Source: 2-02-FULL-43-13 sp043813805 (GTDB lineage Bacteria; Patescibacteriota; Minisyncoccia; Minisyncoccales; MHMH01). Taken from it: 64,000 nt of DNA. The stretch is taken from NCBI GenBank assembly GCA_043813805.1, contig JBDRKR010000010.1, positions 21,766 through 85,765 on the forward strand, written 5' to 3'. Within the stretch, counting starts at the first letter, position 1. The number at the start of each line of letters is the position of its first letter. Positions 21,957 through 28,968 of the stretch are shown piece by piece. Made by a program: the position numbers and the translations under genes. The notes beneath the pieces were generated by a model. The model did no database searches, had not been told where the DNA came from, and was given only the letters and a program-made list of their open reading frames with translations.

Positions 21957-21983
21957 TTGACTTTTTGGATTTAAAGGTATAAT
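21957..21983 (+). promoter_or_regulatory. Promoter for desulforedoxin-like gene
   Basis: TTGACT (21957-21962), 15 bp, TATAAT (21978-21983). Confidence 0.65.
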
Positions 21984-22004
21984 CTGCGAAAGGTAAAGGA
22001 GGTA

Positions 22005-22349
22005 ATGATGATCGAGGGAGAAATGAACCAAAGAAACAAGATAGCTGCTTTGCTGACAATCGGTTTGAGGTCTGATGCATTCAAATGGAATCTTCAGGGC
22101 ACGATTTTGGACAAGTCGGCGCTCCTTCAAGCAGTCAGCAGGGAAACAAGAGAGGGGGCATTGATTGTTGAGATGGCGAGAGAGATTGTCGGCACTCGTC
22201 CAAAGAATGATTCCTATCAGCCCGGGAACACGGCGATATGCTTGTTGTGCGGAAACGAAATACCCATCGTCAAGGCCGGTATTTTGGCCTGTTGTGGCCA
22301 GAATATGGAGATAAAGGCGCCCAGGCTCATACCACCCAGTTCAGATTAA
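22005..22349 (+). CDS. Unknown protein with C-terminal desulforedoxin-like metal site
   Basis: 114 residues. The first 75 residues are helical and unrecognised (MNQRNKIAALLTIGLRSDAF). The last third reads CLLCGNEIPIVKAGILACCG, closely parallel to the desulforedoxin domain of the superoxide reductase at 7657 (CNICGNIVEVL ... VCCG). A rubredoxin-type Fe(Cys)4 or a structural Zn is therefore likely. AAAGGAGG precedes the ATG. It could be an electron carrier or a redox sensor module fused to a helical partner-binding region; I cannot choose between them. Confidence 0.6.
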   Translation: MMIEGEMNQRNKIAALLTIGLRSDAFKWNLQGTILDKSALLQAVSRETREGALIVEMAREIVGTRPKNDSYQPGNTAICLLCGNEIPIVKAGILACCGQNMEIKAPRLIPPSSD

Positions 22350-22365
22350 GTAATCTCAATAAATC

Positions 22366-22400
22366 AAAAGACCCGTGCGGATCGCCCGGGTCTTTATTTT
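22366..22400 (+). terminator. Terminator
   Basis: AAAGACCCG ... CGGGTCTTT followed by ATTTTTAT. Confidence 0.85.
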
Positions 22401-22435
22401 TATCAGAAATTAATAAGACTATTGCTTTTTAACAG

Positions 22436-22464
22436 TTGGCAGTATGGCATATTTACATTATAGT
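22436..22464 (+). promoter_or_regulatory. Promoter for thioredoxin gene
   Basis: TTGGCA (22436-22441), 17 bp, TATAGT (22459-22464). Confidence 0.55.
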
Positions 22465-22508
22465 ATAAATAATCGAACTATGTACGGAAATAAAAGAAAA
22501 TTTTAGAT

Positions 22509-22826
22509 ATGCTGGAATTTAACGATGAAAATTTTGAAGAGGAAGTTTTAAAATCAGAAAAACTCGTTTTGGTTGATCTTTGGCGACCGGGATGCGGGGC
22601 CTGTTTGATAATGGCTCCTGTTATTGAGGAATTAGCCAAAGAGTTCGAGGGCAGGGTAAAAGTCGGAAAACTAAACGTGTTTGAAAATCCCGAAACCGCC
22701 CGATCCTATAAAATTCCGGCCGTACCTACGTTTATTATCTTTAAGGGCGGAAAACCGATAGAAAAAGCGGTCGGATTGCGGTTAAAGCAGGTGTTGTCCG
22801 ATAAGCTTAACTCGCTGATAAATTAA
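22509..22826 (+). CDS. Thioredoxin with CGAC active site
   Basis: 105 residues, normal thioredoxin size. LVDLWRPGCGACLIMAPVIE holds the active site, with CGAC instead of the usual CGPC; the cis-Pro loop is IPAVPTFIIF. Replacement of Pro by Ala between the cysteines is expected to make the protein less reducing, but the rest of the fold is conventional. Cytoplasmic. Thioredoxin reductase is encoded at 45159. Followed by a terminator/promoter module. No Shine-Dalgarno. Confidence 0.9.
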   Translation: MLEFNDENFEEEVLKSEKLVLVDLWRPGCGACLIMAPVIEELAKEFEGRVKVGKLNVFENPETARSYKIPAVPTFIIFKGGKPIEKAVGLRLKQVLSDKLNSLIN

Positions 22827-22845
22827 GCGAGGCCGAACTTCAATT

Positions 22846-22878
22846 AATATCGCTGAACGGGCGATATTTTGGTAGAAT
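22846..22878 (+). promoter_or_regulatory. Terminator fused to extended -10 promoter
   Basis: AATATCGC ... GCGATATT hairpin, TTTGG, TAGAAT (22873-22878); ATG 6 nt later at 22885. Confidence 0.7.
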
Positions 22879-22884
22879 AAAAGC

Positions 22885-23103
22885 ATGAAGATTTTTGTTA
22901 AGGTAAAACCAGCGGCGAAAGAGGATAAGGTGGAAAAGATTAACGAGACCACTTTTTATATTGAAGTGAAAGAGCCGCCCGTAAAAGGCAGAGCGAATGC
23001 GGCCGTAATCAGGACACTCGCCGATTATTTTGGCATTGCCCAAGCGGATGTGAAAATTATTTCGGGTTATACTTCAAGATTAAAAACCATTGAAATCAAA
23101 TGA
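22885..23103 (+). CDS. DUF167 (YggU-like) protein
   Basis: 72 residues. MKIFVKVKPAAKEDKVEKIN, EPPVKGRANAAVIRTLADYF and SGYTSRLKTIEI are the full DUF167 signature. Members are small alpha/beta proteins of unknown biochemical role, widely conserved. Leaderless start predicted. Standing alone between thioredoxin and a secreted protein. Confidence 0.88.
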   Translation: MKIFVKVKPAAKEDKVEKINETTFYIEVKEPPVKGRANAAVIRTLADYFGIAQADVKIISGYTSRLKTIEIK

Positions 23104-23143
23104 AGATGGGGGATTCGGTTAAATTAATGGAAGCCGAGCCTTA

Positions 23144-23172
23144 TTGACAAAAATATAAAGATTTGCTATATT
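23144..23172 (+). promoter_or_regulatory. Promoter for secreted protein gene
   Basis: TTGACA (23144-23149), 17 bp, TATATT (23167-23172). The leader of about 140 nt includes GGGAGGTGA followed by ATG-TAG (23252-23257), a start-stop pair after a good Shine-Dalgarno. Confidence 0.75.
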
Positions 23173-23320
23173 TTAAAACTTAGAAGAGTATATCTTCTAT
23201 TTTTGTTCTTTCATAGATATGGGAAAAGAGAATTTAAGGGAGGTGATATTGATGTAGATAGGTAACAAAGAAAAACCGGTTGACTTTTGGGAGAGTCCGA
23301 AAAAACAAAAGGAGTAAAAA

Positions 23321-24190
23321 GTGAGGAAACTAATATCTTTTGCCACAACCCTGCTGATGGTAACCTGTTTACTGATTTCGTTCGCATTGCCCGTTCAAGC
23401 CGCCAAGCCGGCGGGGAACCTGGCCGGCGCCCAGACGGTAGCCTGGAATCTTTCCGCTGCCGTGATGCCTGTGCCGCCTTACGGATCGCGGGATATCCCG
23501 GGCTCTGACACGGCGTCAAAACTGATTGTCAACCAGCCAAACGGCAACAATATTGTCACTATGACCGGCGTTATGAACGGCCTGCATCCCAACACGGTTT
23601 ACACGGTTTATTTATCAAAGGGATACACGCCCTATATGGACACCGGCTGGAGTGTCGTCGGAACGTGGATACTCCGTTTTAACCTGGGCGGCAATTATGA
23701 TCACGATATAATCATCGACGTTCAATCCGGTGGGACCTTCTCGGGCACCGGCGGCTACCCGGCAAGCGGCCCGCCCTACAGCATCACTGAAACCGTTACC
23801 GGGAACATCAACGTTATGACCGGGGCTATAGCCATGCATTCGGTCTATAACAACGGTTATTGGTATGATGCGGTGGGAACGATAGCGCCCAACGGTACCA
23901 TGAGCGGTACTTGGGGCAACGCGGGCCAGGGATACGGTCACGCCTGGTATTCAACATCGGGTAATGCCGTCAAAACACATACTGGCAGCACCGGGTGGCC
24001 AGGATTGTTCACCGGTACCGTACAGCCGTTTACGTTTATGACTGACGCAACTGGAGCCGGGAGCTGGCACGTCAACCTAACCGACGCCGATTTGCCAATC
24101 GGAGGACCGCTATACAATCTTTCGGTCTGGATTAACGAAGCCGGTCTCACTATGCTCATCAGTGGCACCTTCCAGATTACCGTCGGGTAA
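23321..24190 (+). CDS. Secreted beta-rich protein, GTG start
   Basis: 289 residues. Signal peptide of about 28 residues (basic start, hydrophobic core, PVQAAKPA cleavage region). The mature part is Gly/Thr/Asn/Tyr-rich and predicted all-beta, with GTFSGTGGYPASGPPY and GTIAPNGTMSGTWG segments like repeated beta hairpins. No catalytic motif. The codon choice is more GC-rich than in neighbouring genes (many ACC, GGC, AAC), hinting at horizontal acquisition. AAAGGAG precedes the GTG. Own promoter and terminator. I infer an extracellular or surface adhesin-like protein; family not recognised. Confidence 0.65.
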   Translation: MRKLISFATTLLMVTCLLISFALPVQAAKPAGNLAGAQTVAWNLSAAVMPVPPYGSRDIPGSDTASKLIVNQPNGNNIVTMTGVMNGLHPNTVYTVYLSKGYTPYMDTGWSVVGTWILRFNLGGNYDHDIIIDVQSGGTFSGTGGYPASGPPYSITETVTGNINVMTGAIAMHSVYNNGYWYDAVGTIAPNGTMSGTWGNAGQGYGHAWYSTSGNAVKTHTGSTGWPGLFTGTVQPFTFMTDATGAGSWHVNLTDADLPIGGPLYNLSVWINEAGLTMLISGTFQITVG

Positions 24191-24206
24191 TCGACATCTC
24201 TTTTTT

Positions 24207-24246
24207 GAAAAAAGGGGACTGTAGTAAAACTGCAGTCCTCTTTTAT
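24207..24246 (+). terminator. Terminator after secreted protein gene
   Basis: GGGGACTG ... CAGTCCTC stem followed by TTTTATTTTT. Confidence 0.75.
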
Positions 24247-24284
24247 TTTTGCCGCCTTTTGCGCGTTTTTTTTGATTCTTTCGC

Positions 24285-24313
24285 TTGCGAGCTTCGGACA
24301 GACGCAGTAGAAT
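24285..24313 (+). promoter_or_regulatory. Promoter for 40-residue membrane protein
   Basis: TTGCGA (24285-24290), 17 bp, TAGAAT (24308-24313); ATG at 24320, 6 nt downstream. Same module as 8940-8968. Confidence 0.7.
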
Positions 24314-24319
24314 TAAATA

Positions 24320-24442
24320 ATGAAAATAAAAATGAAGATAGGGGATTTGATTAAAATAAAAATGAAGTGGTGGCAGGCATTTTTGTTTTTTCTTTTAATC
24401 AGCAGTGTTATAATGTTGTTGGAGATTTTATTAATAAAATAA
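24320..24442 (+). CDS. 40-residue single-pass membrane protein
   Basis: Translation gives a basic N-terminal half (MKIKMKIGDLIKIKMK) and one hydrophobic helix (WWQAFLFFLLISSVIMLLE). It is too short for usual gene calling, but the ATG sits exactly where a leaderless start is expected from the promoter. It ends 10 nt before the FKBP gene, so both are probably co-transcribed; that gene has no other evident promoter. Function unknown. Confidence 0.5.
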   Translation: MKIKMKIGDLIKIKMKWWQAFLFFLLISSVIMLLEILLIK

Positions 24443-24452
24443 CAAATCATAC

Positions 24453-25052
24453 ATGAAAAACATCATTCTTATTGCCGTTTTAATTTTAATCGCCGTTGCT
24501 TCGGTTTACTACTTCGGTTTTTACCAAAAGAAAACCATCGGAGAACCAGCGGGAGGGGAAAACCAAAATCAAAATACGGGCCTGGCCAATCCGGCCTCAG
24601 TTAACTGCGAGAATCAGGGCGGAGCGGGCGAAACCAGGATGTTTGCCGGCGGGCAAAGAGGGTTTTGTTTATTTCCCGACGGTTCACGGTGCGATGAATG
24701 GGATTTATACCAGGGTTACTGTGCCAAGGGCCTGCTGAAAATAGAGGTTTTAAAACGAGGATCCGGAGTTTTGGCGGAGGAGGGCAATACGGTGAGCGTT
24801 CATTATACCGGTACCTTATCAGACGGCACGAAATTCGATTCGAGCATAGACCGGGGCCAGCCTTTTTCTTTTACCTTAGGCGAGGGACGGGTGATCGCGG
24901 GCTGGGAACAGGGGGTTTTGGGGATGCAGGCGGGTGAAAAAGTAAAACTGACGATTGCCCCTGAACTTGGTTACGGGCCATCGGGAGCCGGCGGGATTAT
25001 TCCGCCCAACGCCACGCTGATTTTCGAAGTGGAACTTTTGGAGATTAATTAA
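24453..25052 (+). CDS. Membrane-anchored FKBP-type prolyl isomerase with DUF333 motif
   Basis: 199 residues. N-terminal membrane helix (about 3-24), then a DUF333-like Cys motif (LANPASVNCENQGG ... GFCLFPDGSRCDEWDLYQG), and a C-terminal FKBP domain: VSVHYTGTLSDGTKFDSS, FTLGEGRVIAGWEQGV, MQAGEKVKLTIAPELGYG, IPPNATLIFEVEL. All key pocket residues (Tyr, Phe, Asp, Trp, Tyr) appear conserved. It catalyses cis-trans prolyl isomerisation, here on the outer face of the membrane. Fusion with DUF333 is an uncommon arrangement. Confidence 0.88.
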   Translation: MKNIILIAVLILIAVASVYYFGFYQKKTIGEPAGGENQNQNTGLANPASVNCENQGGAGETRMFAGGQRGFCLFPDGSRCDEWDLYQGYCAKGLLKIEVLKRGSGVLAEEGNTVSVHYTGTLSDGTKFDSSIDRGQPFSFTLGEGRVIAGWEQGVLGMQAGEKVKLTIAPELGYGPSGAGGIIPPNATLIFEVELLEIN

Positions 25053-25059
25053 GAAATTC

Positions 25060-25905
25060 ATGGCGGTTTTATTCGTTACTAACGCAGCCGGAGAAAAAGA
25101 ACCGTTTTCTTACAGAAAAATATACCGCTCGGCCAAAAGAGCGGGCGCTTCGGGGAAGCTTGCTAAAAGAATCGCCGACATTGTCGGCAGAGAAGCTTAT
25201 CCCGGCATCAAAACCTCTGAACTTTTCAAAAGGATAAAGGAATTGCTTCATCAGGAGATTCCTCAAGCCGCTTTAAGGTTTAATATCAAGGATGCCATGA
25301 GGAAACTGGGGCCCACGGGTTTTCCTTTTGAGAAATATATAGCCGAAATTCTGAAAAGCCTGGGATATCAGGTCAAAATCAACCAGTTTTTGCCGGGGCA
25401 TTGCATTTCAAGCTATGAGATAGACTTTGTGGCCGAAAAAGGAAAAACCATTTATGTGGGGGAGTGCAAATATAAACAGGCTTTTGGGGAAAGGGTTCAT
25501 TATATATATGCTCTGGCGAATTACGCCCGATTTCTGGATATTCTCAACGGCCGATATTTTAAATCAAATAAATACCGGGGTTATGAGATTAAAACGATGA
25601 TGGCGACGAATACCAAGTTTACCTCAACGACCCTGGATTATGCCCGTTGCGTCGGGATCGATCTTCTGGGCTGGAATTACCCCAAAGGCAGGGGGCTGGA
25701 ATATTTAATAGACAGGGAGGGGCTTTATCCCATTACTATTCTGCCCTCATTGAAAGGATATCTTAAAGATATTTTTATCCGGGAAAAAATCATGCTGGTG
25801 AAAGACGTTCTTAAAATCGACCCCCAGAAATTTGCGAGGAACTTCAGAATACCGGTAAGCCAGATCAAACTTTTGGTGGAGCAGGCGAAAACTTTATTAA
25901 AATAA
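25060..25905 (+). CDS. ATP-cone plus Mrr-like restriction endonuclease
   Basis: 281 residues. Residues 1-90 are an ATP-cone (FSYRKIYRSAKRAGASGKLA, later IPQAALRFNIKDAM). The middle part is a PD-(D/E)xK nuclease of the Mrr_cat type: FEKYIAEILKSLGYQVKIN, SSYEIDFVAEKGKTIYVGEC and KYKQAFG, giving the D...ExK triad. The tail is a helical region. ATP-cones usually sense (d)ATP levels, so nuclease activity may be nucleotide-gated. It lies seven nt after the FKBP gene. No methyltransferase is nearby, so a classical restriction system is unlikely. Confidence 0.82.
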   Translation: MAVLFVTNAAGEKEPFSYRKIYRSAKRAGASGKLAKRIADIVGREAYPGIKTSELFKRIKELLHQEIPQAALRFNIKDAMRKLGPTGFPFEKYIAEILKSLGYQVKINQFLPGHCISSYEIDFVAEKGKTIYVGECKYKQAFGERVHYIYALANYARFLDILNGRYFKSNKYRGYEIKTMMATNTKFTSTTLDYARCVGIDLLGWNYPKGRGLEYLIDREGLYPITILPSLKGYLKDIFIREKIMLVKDVLKIDPQKFARNFRIPVSQIKLLVEQAKTLLK

Positions 25906-25940
25906 TGAGTATGATAAAATAAGATTACAAAATATTATAT

Positions 25941-26558
25941 ATGGATTTTCACAATACTTTTTTATATCATTTCGTCGTAGCCTTAATGTCGCTTTTGCTG
26001 GGATTTGTTTTTTATTTGGCGGGGATAGAGTTGGGCAGAGCTATCGCAGGGGTTGCTTTTACTCTTCTTTTTTTAACGCTTATTATCGGTCCTGTAATGA
26101 GGCTTTGGCGGCCGGTTCTCGAGGTCTTGCCCTGGCAATTGCCTTGGAGTTGGCGAGGGGAGCTCGGTATTTGGTTTACGATTGTCTCGATTATCCACGT
26201 GCTTTATGTTTTTTCCGGCAGGCAGTGGGATGTCATCGGTTATCTGACTGGAATGAGACTCGCGGATTTGGTCGCATTCGTTGCCATCTTTTTGGCGCTG
26301 ATTTTAACAGTTACCTCTATCGGCGGAGTCATCAAATTCTTGGGAGTCGCATCTTGGAGGTGGCTTCATAGCTTCACTTACGTTGTTTTTTATCTCGTTG
26401 GCGCCCATGTTATCAATCATGCTTTTTTGAGGTCGGACCGGCCGGAGGATTGGCTTCATTGGCTGTATTTGGTCATGATATTGATTGTGATTATTTTGCA
26501 ATTCAGCGCTTTTGTGAAAACCGTCGCTCAATACCGCAAGGACGCAAAGTCTTTGTAA
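25941..26558 (+). CDS. Ferric-reductase-like transmembrane heme protein
   Basis: 205 residues, six membrane helices. WRGELGIWFTIVSIIHVLY and WRWLHSFTYVVFYLVGAHV resemble the bis-heme core of the ferric-reductase/MsrQ-YedZ superfamily, with His residues available on two helices (IIH, RWLH, GAHVINH). No flavin or NAD domain is attached, so it would pass electrons across the membrane with a partner. No msrP-like partner is adjacent. ATAAAATAAGATTAC upstream may contain the -10. Confidence 0.75.
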   Translation: MDFHNTFLYHFVVALMSLLLGFVFYLAGIELGRAIAGVAFTLLFLTLIIGPVMRLWRPVLEVLPWQLPWSWRGELGIWFTIVSIIHVLYVFSGRQWDVIGYLTGMRLADLVAFVAIFLALILTVTSIGGVIKFLGVASWRWLHSFTYVVFYLVGAHVINHAFLRSDRPEDWLHWLYLVMILIVIILQFSAFVKTVAQYRKDAKSL

Positions 26559-26560
26559 TC

Positions 26561-26591
26561 AAAAACGGCCCCGCTTAACGGGGCCGTTTTT
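26561..26591. terminator. Bidirectional terminator
   Basis: Perfect 13-bp stem AAAAACGGCCCCG / CGGGGCCGTTTTT between convergent genes. Confidence 0.92.
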
Positions 26592-26612
26592 GTGTTTTGA
26601 GCGAAAAAGATA

Positions 26613-26927
26613 TTATTTCCTCAAAATTTTCGGTACGGGCAAGCCGAGTTTCCCGAGATTATCCAATATTGAGCCGGCTAAAGCAAGAAGAATCAGCCAA
26701 TAAGCCAGAGTCACCATTATGGACAGAGAGGGCAGAGCTGAACCTACCGCCGAAATGACAGCAAAACCGAAGACATAAACCAAAACACCCCTCTTCATAA
26801 AGCCGGCCACCTTTCCCAAGACAAATGTTTTCTTTATGAGGGCCACGATGATGCCCAAAACAACGTCAACTCCTATTAGAGTGACAATCATTTGAACTTG
26901 ACTGGTAGCTAAAATTTCTATAAACAT
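26613..26927 (-). CDS. Phage-holin-family-like membrane protein
   Basis: 104 residues, three to four membrane segments. VDVVLGIIVALIKKTFVLGK and the C-terminal GSILDNLGKLGLPVPK agree with phage holin family 4 (toxin-secretion/phage-lysis holin), where DxxxGI near the first helix and SILENxxxLGxPxP at the end are typical. No lysin or other phage gene is adjacent, so this may be a domesticated holin or a leftover from a prophage. A minus-strand promoter lies upstream. Confidence 0.72.
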   Translation of the reverse strand: MFIEILATSQVQMIVTLIGVDVVLGIIVALIKKTFVLGKVAGFMKRGVLVYVFGFAVISAVGSALPSLSIMVTLAYWLILLALAGSILDNLGKLGLPVPKILRK

Positions 26928-26973
26928 GTTTTTCTTTCTTATTTAAAAATCGTTTCGACCTTTAAATTACTCC

Positions 26974-27002
26974 ATTATAAACCCAAACAGCTCTGTCAAC
27001 AA
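26974..27002 (-). promoter_or_regulatory. Minus-strand promoter of holin-like gene
   Basis: TTGTTG (26997-27002), 17 bp, TATAAT (26974-26979) on the minus strand; a TTGACA overlaps at 14 bp spacing. Confidence 0.6.
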
Positions 27003-27020
27003 CCCGCAACTAAACCGTGG

Positions 27021-27026
27021 TATAAT
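27021..27026 (+). promoter_or_regulatory. Extended -10 promoter of DUF378 gene
   Basis: GTGG-TATAAT (27021-27026). The leader of about 100 nt contains the paired-hairpin repeat 27053-27095. Confidence 0.6.
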
Positions 27027-27052
27027 AAATCAATATAATAATCCGATTAAGC

Positions 27053-27095
27053 GATTTACGAAATCCCATCATAATATGTTGGATTTCGTAAATCC
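27053..27095. repeat. GGATTTACGAAATCC paired-hairpin element, copy 1
   Basis: GATTTACGAAATCC (27053-27066) and GGATTTCGTAAATCC (27081-27095) are inverted copies, each itself a hairpin with a 3-nt loop. The reverse complement of the 38401-38449 copy matches this one almost base for base across arms and spacer. Confidence 0.85.
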
Positions 27096-27136
27096 ACACA
27101 TTAAAGGTCGGGAGATTTAAATCTTTATCAGTACAT

Positions 27137-27340
27137 ATGAAAATTATAGGTTTAATAGCAGTCATCTTAGTTGTCATCGGAGGGTTGAATTGGGGGCTTA
27201 TCGGTTTTTTTAAATATGACTTGGTGGCGACGATTTTCGGCGATATGACCACGACAACGCGCGTCATCTACGCTTTAATCGGACTCGCCGCGCTTTCCAA
27301 GCTGTGTATGTGCAAGAGGCACTGCTGTAAGGCAGAGTAA
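27137..27340 (+). CDS. DUF378 membrane protein
   Basis: 67 residues, two membrane helices. IAVILVVIGGLNWGLIGFFK and VIYALIGLAALSKL are the DUF378 signature (conserved GGLNWGL). The C-terminal CMCKRHCCK is Cys-rich, as in many members. Function of the family is unknown. Its 5' leader carries the repeat element described at 27053. Confidence 0.88.
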   Translation: MKIIGLIAVILVVIGGLNWGLIGFFKYDLVATIFGDMTTTTRVIYALIGLAALSKLCMCKRHCCKAE

Positions 27341-27361
27341 GCTTTAGAATGTTTAGCAAAC

Positions 27362-27392
27362 GAAATGACTCCGCTTGGCGGGGTCATTTTCG
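27362..27392 (+). terminator. Terminator after DUF378 gene
   Basis: AATGACTCCGC-TTG-GCGGGGTCATT with TTCGTT; close to the next -35. Confidence 0.8.
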
Positions 27393-27420
27393 TTGACAGA
27401 GTAACTCCGAGTGTTATAGT
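27393..27420 (+). promoter_or_regulatory. Promoter of radical SAM operon
   Basis: TTGACA (27393-27398), 16 bp, TATAGT (27415-27420). Leader with AAGGAGG before the ATG at 27466. Confidence 0.8.
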
Positions 27421-27465
27421 CAAAAATACAGTTGATCTTTGAACAAATTATAATAAGGAGGCAGA

Positions 27466-28482
27466 ATGCGAAGAAAACACCAGTTGCGCGTAGCGGTGCT
27501 TGAGACGACTAATCGCTGCAATCTTAATTGTTTGATTTGCGGGTCCGGTTCCGGGAATAAATTGAATCCAAAAGAACTTGATGGGCTCGAATGGTGCGGG
27601 GTAATCGGCGAGCTGGCTGATATGGGCGTAAGGAAAATCTTTTTCAGCGGCGGAGAGCCGACCTTGAAGCCGGGCGTTGAGGAGATGATCAATCTCGTTG
27701 CCGATCTGGATATAAACTGGGGCATGGTTTCGAACGGCCTTTATGTCCCAGAAAATCTGCTTGATCTTTTTGAAATGCGCAAACCCGTGGCTATAGGGTT
27801 GAGCGTCGACGGATTGCAGGAGACGCACAATATGTTGCGTAAGAATCCCAACAGTTTCCGGATGGTTCTGAGGTATCTCAAAGAATTTCAGAAAAGGGAA
27901 ATTCCCTGCAGCGTTATAACCACCATCCATAAGAGGAATTGGCGCGAATTGTTCAACATTGCCGGATTCGTTCTGGAAAACAAAATCTACGGCTGGCAGA
28001 TTCAACTGGCTATGCCGTTTGGCCGCATGAAGGAGAGTCCCGATCTTTTATTGTCGCAAGAAGAATTCTTGCAAGCCTGTTTGATGGTGGAGAAAATCAG
28101 AAAGATAATGCCCGAAGTGAATATTGCGGCCGCCGATTGCTTTGCCTGGGCGCCTTCCGGAAAAATCAGAAACGGCCAATGGCAGGGCTGCAGTGCGGGC
28201 TTGGAGTCGGTAGGCATAGATGCTTTAGGTAATGTCAGAGGTTGCCTTTCCATGACCGAATGCGTGCCCGAGGGAAACGTCAGAGAGAGGAGCTTTTCTC
28301 AAATCTGGCAGGATGAGAGCTTATTTTCTTACAACCGCAAGTTCAATCCACAGAACACTTCGCCCGTCTGCCAAGGGTGTCCTAAAATAATGAGGTGCCG
28401 GGGCGGGTGCAATAGTCAGTCGTTTTCCATGACCGGCAAGTTCCAGCAAGGAGCTTACTGTTGGTACAAATCAAGAAAATAG
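27466..28482 (+). CDS. Radical SAM/SPASM peptide-modifying enzyme
   Basis: 338 residues. The [4Fe-4S] radical SAM motif is CNLNCLIC (C18, C22, C25), followed by FSGGEPTLKPG (GGEP), IGLSVDG and a beta/alpha barrel. The C-terminal SPASM domain has Cys residues near 225, 242, 260, 265 and the typical CQGCPKIMRCRGGC ending with a further AYC, enough to bind auxiliary Fe-S clusters. Such enzymes modify ribosomal peptides or proteins through carbon-radical chemistry. AAGGAGG precedes the start. The next gene begins 15 nt after its stop and encodes a protein with three KYxP motifs, making it the probable substrate. Confidence 0.92.
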   Translation: MRRKHQLRVAVLETTNRCNLNCLICGSGSGNKLNPKELDGLEWCGVIGELADMGVRKIFFSGGEPTLKPGVEEMINLVADLDINWGMVSNGLYVPENLLDLFEMRKPVAIGLSVDGLQETHNMLRKNPNSFRMVLRYLKEFQKREIPCSVITTIHKRNWRELFNIAGFVLENKIYGWQIQLAMPFGRMKESPDLLLSQEEFLQACLMVEKIRKIMPEVNIAAADCFAWAPSGKIRNGQWQGCSAGLESVGIDALGNVRGCLSMTECVPEGNVRERSFSQIWQDESLFSYNRKFNPQNTSPVCQGCPKIMRCRGGCNSQSFSMTGKFQQGAYCWYKSRK

Positions 28483-28496
28483 AGGAGGTGAAAAAG

Positions 28497-28961
28497 GTGA
28501 GTAGAGATACGGTTTTCAAGTATGGGCCGTCCGAACCGAGTTGGACGCCGCCGCCGAGCCGGCTGATGATAATCAAATATGGCCCGCCGGAACCGCGACC
28601 GCCGATATTTGATAAATACGCTCCAATCGAACCGTGCAAGCCCGGAGTTAAGCCGAAAGAGAAGGAAGACAAGAGAGAAAAAGAAATCCAGTTTATTTCA
28701 AATCAAATCACCGAGTGCCTGAAGAAAATCGAGAAGCTTCTGGAGAAAATTGAGCTTTTGGCGGTGCGTAGGCAAAATATCGATGAGGTGAATATCGAAC
28801 TCGGCTCTTGCATTGCCGAACTGGCATTGTTGCACGCGAAATTGTCCGACCTGCAGAAACCGGTCGAGAACGTGGTGATGGAGATGCCGCGCGGGAAAAC
28901 CGACAGGGGTTTCATCGCCTATATCGTCACTGCGCCAGCCCGACCGACAAAGAAAGAATAA
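28497..28961 (+). CDS. Putative RiPP-like precursor or rSAM substrate with KY(G/A)PxEP repeats
   Basis: 154 residues from GTG at 28497, supported by GAGGAGGTGA; a frame extension to an ATG at 28461 would overlap the rSAM gene. The first 45 residues hold three repeats: FKYGPSEP, IKYGPPEP and DKYAPIEP, each followed by a Pro-rich spacer. A charged linker (KPKEKEDKREKE) leads to a long helical region (ITECLKKIEKLLEKIELLAV, then SCIAELALLHAKLSDL), probably a coiled coil. The tail is GFIAYIVTAPARP. The Tyr-Gly-Pro motifs are the expected modification sites; the helical part may be the recognition region. Co-transcribed with the radical SAM gene, ends in a shared terminator. Confidence 0.75.
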   Translation: MSRDTVFKYGPSEPSWTPPPSRLMIIKYGPPEPRPPIFDKYAPIEPCKPGVKPKEKEDKREKEIQFISNQITECLKKIEKLLEKIELLAVRRQNIDEVNIELGSCIAELALLHAKLSDLQKPVENVVMEMPRGKTDRGFIAYIVTAPARPTKKE

Positions 28962-28968
28962 ACAGAAC

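Noticed and set aside
23219..23257. 12-codon frame in the leader of the secreted protein gene
   Set aside because: No Shine-Dalgarno before its ATG and the Shine-Dalgarno inside it points to the later ATG-TAG; kept only as part of the leader description.
26613..28482. Prophage region around the holin-like gene
   Set aside because: Only the single holin-like gene is phage-like; no capsid, terminase, lysin or integrase, and flanking genes are unrelated.
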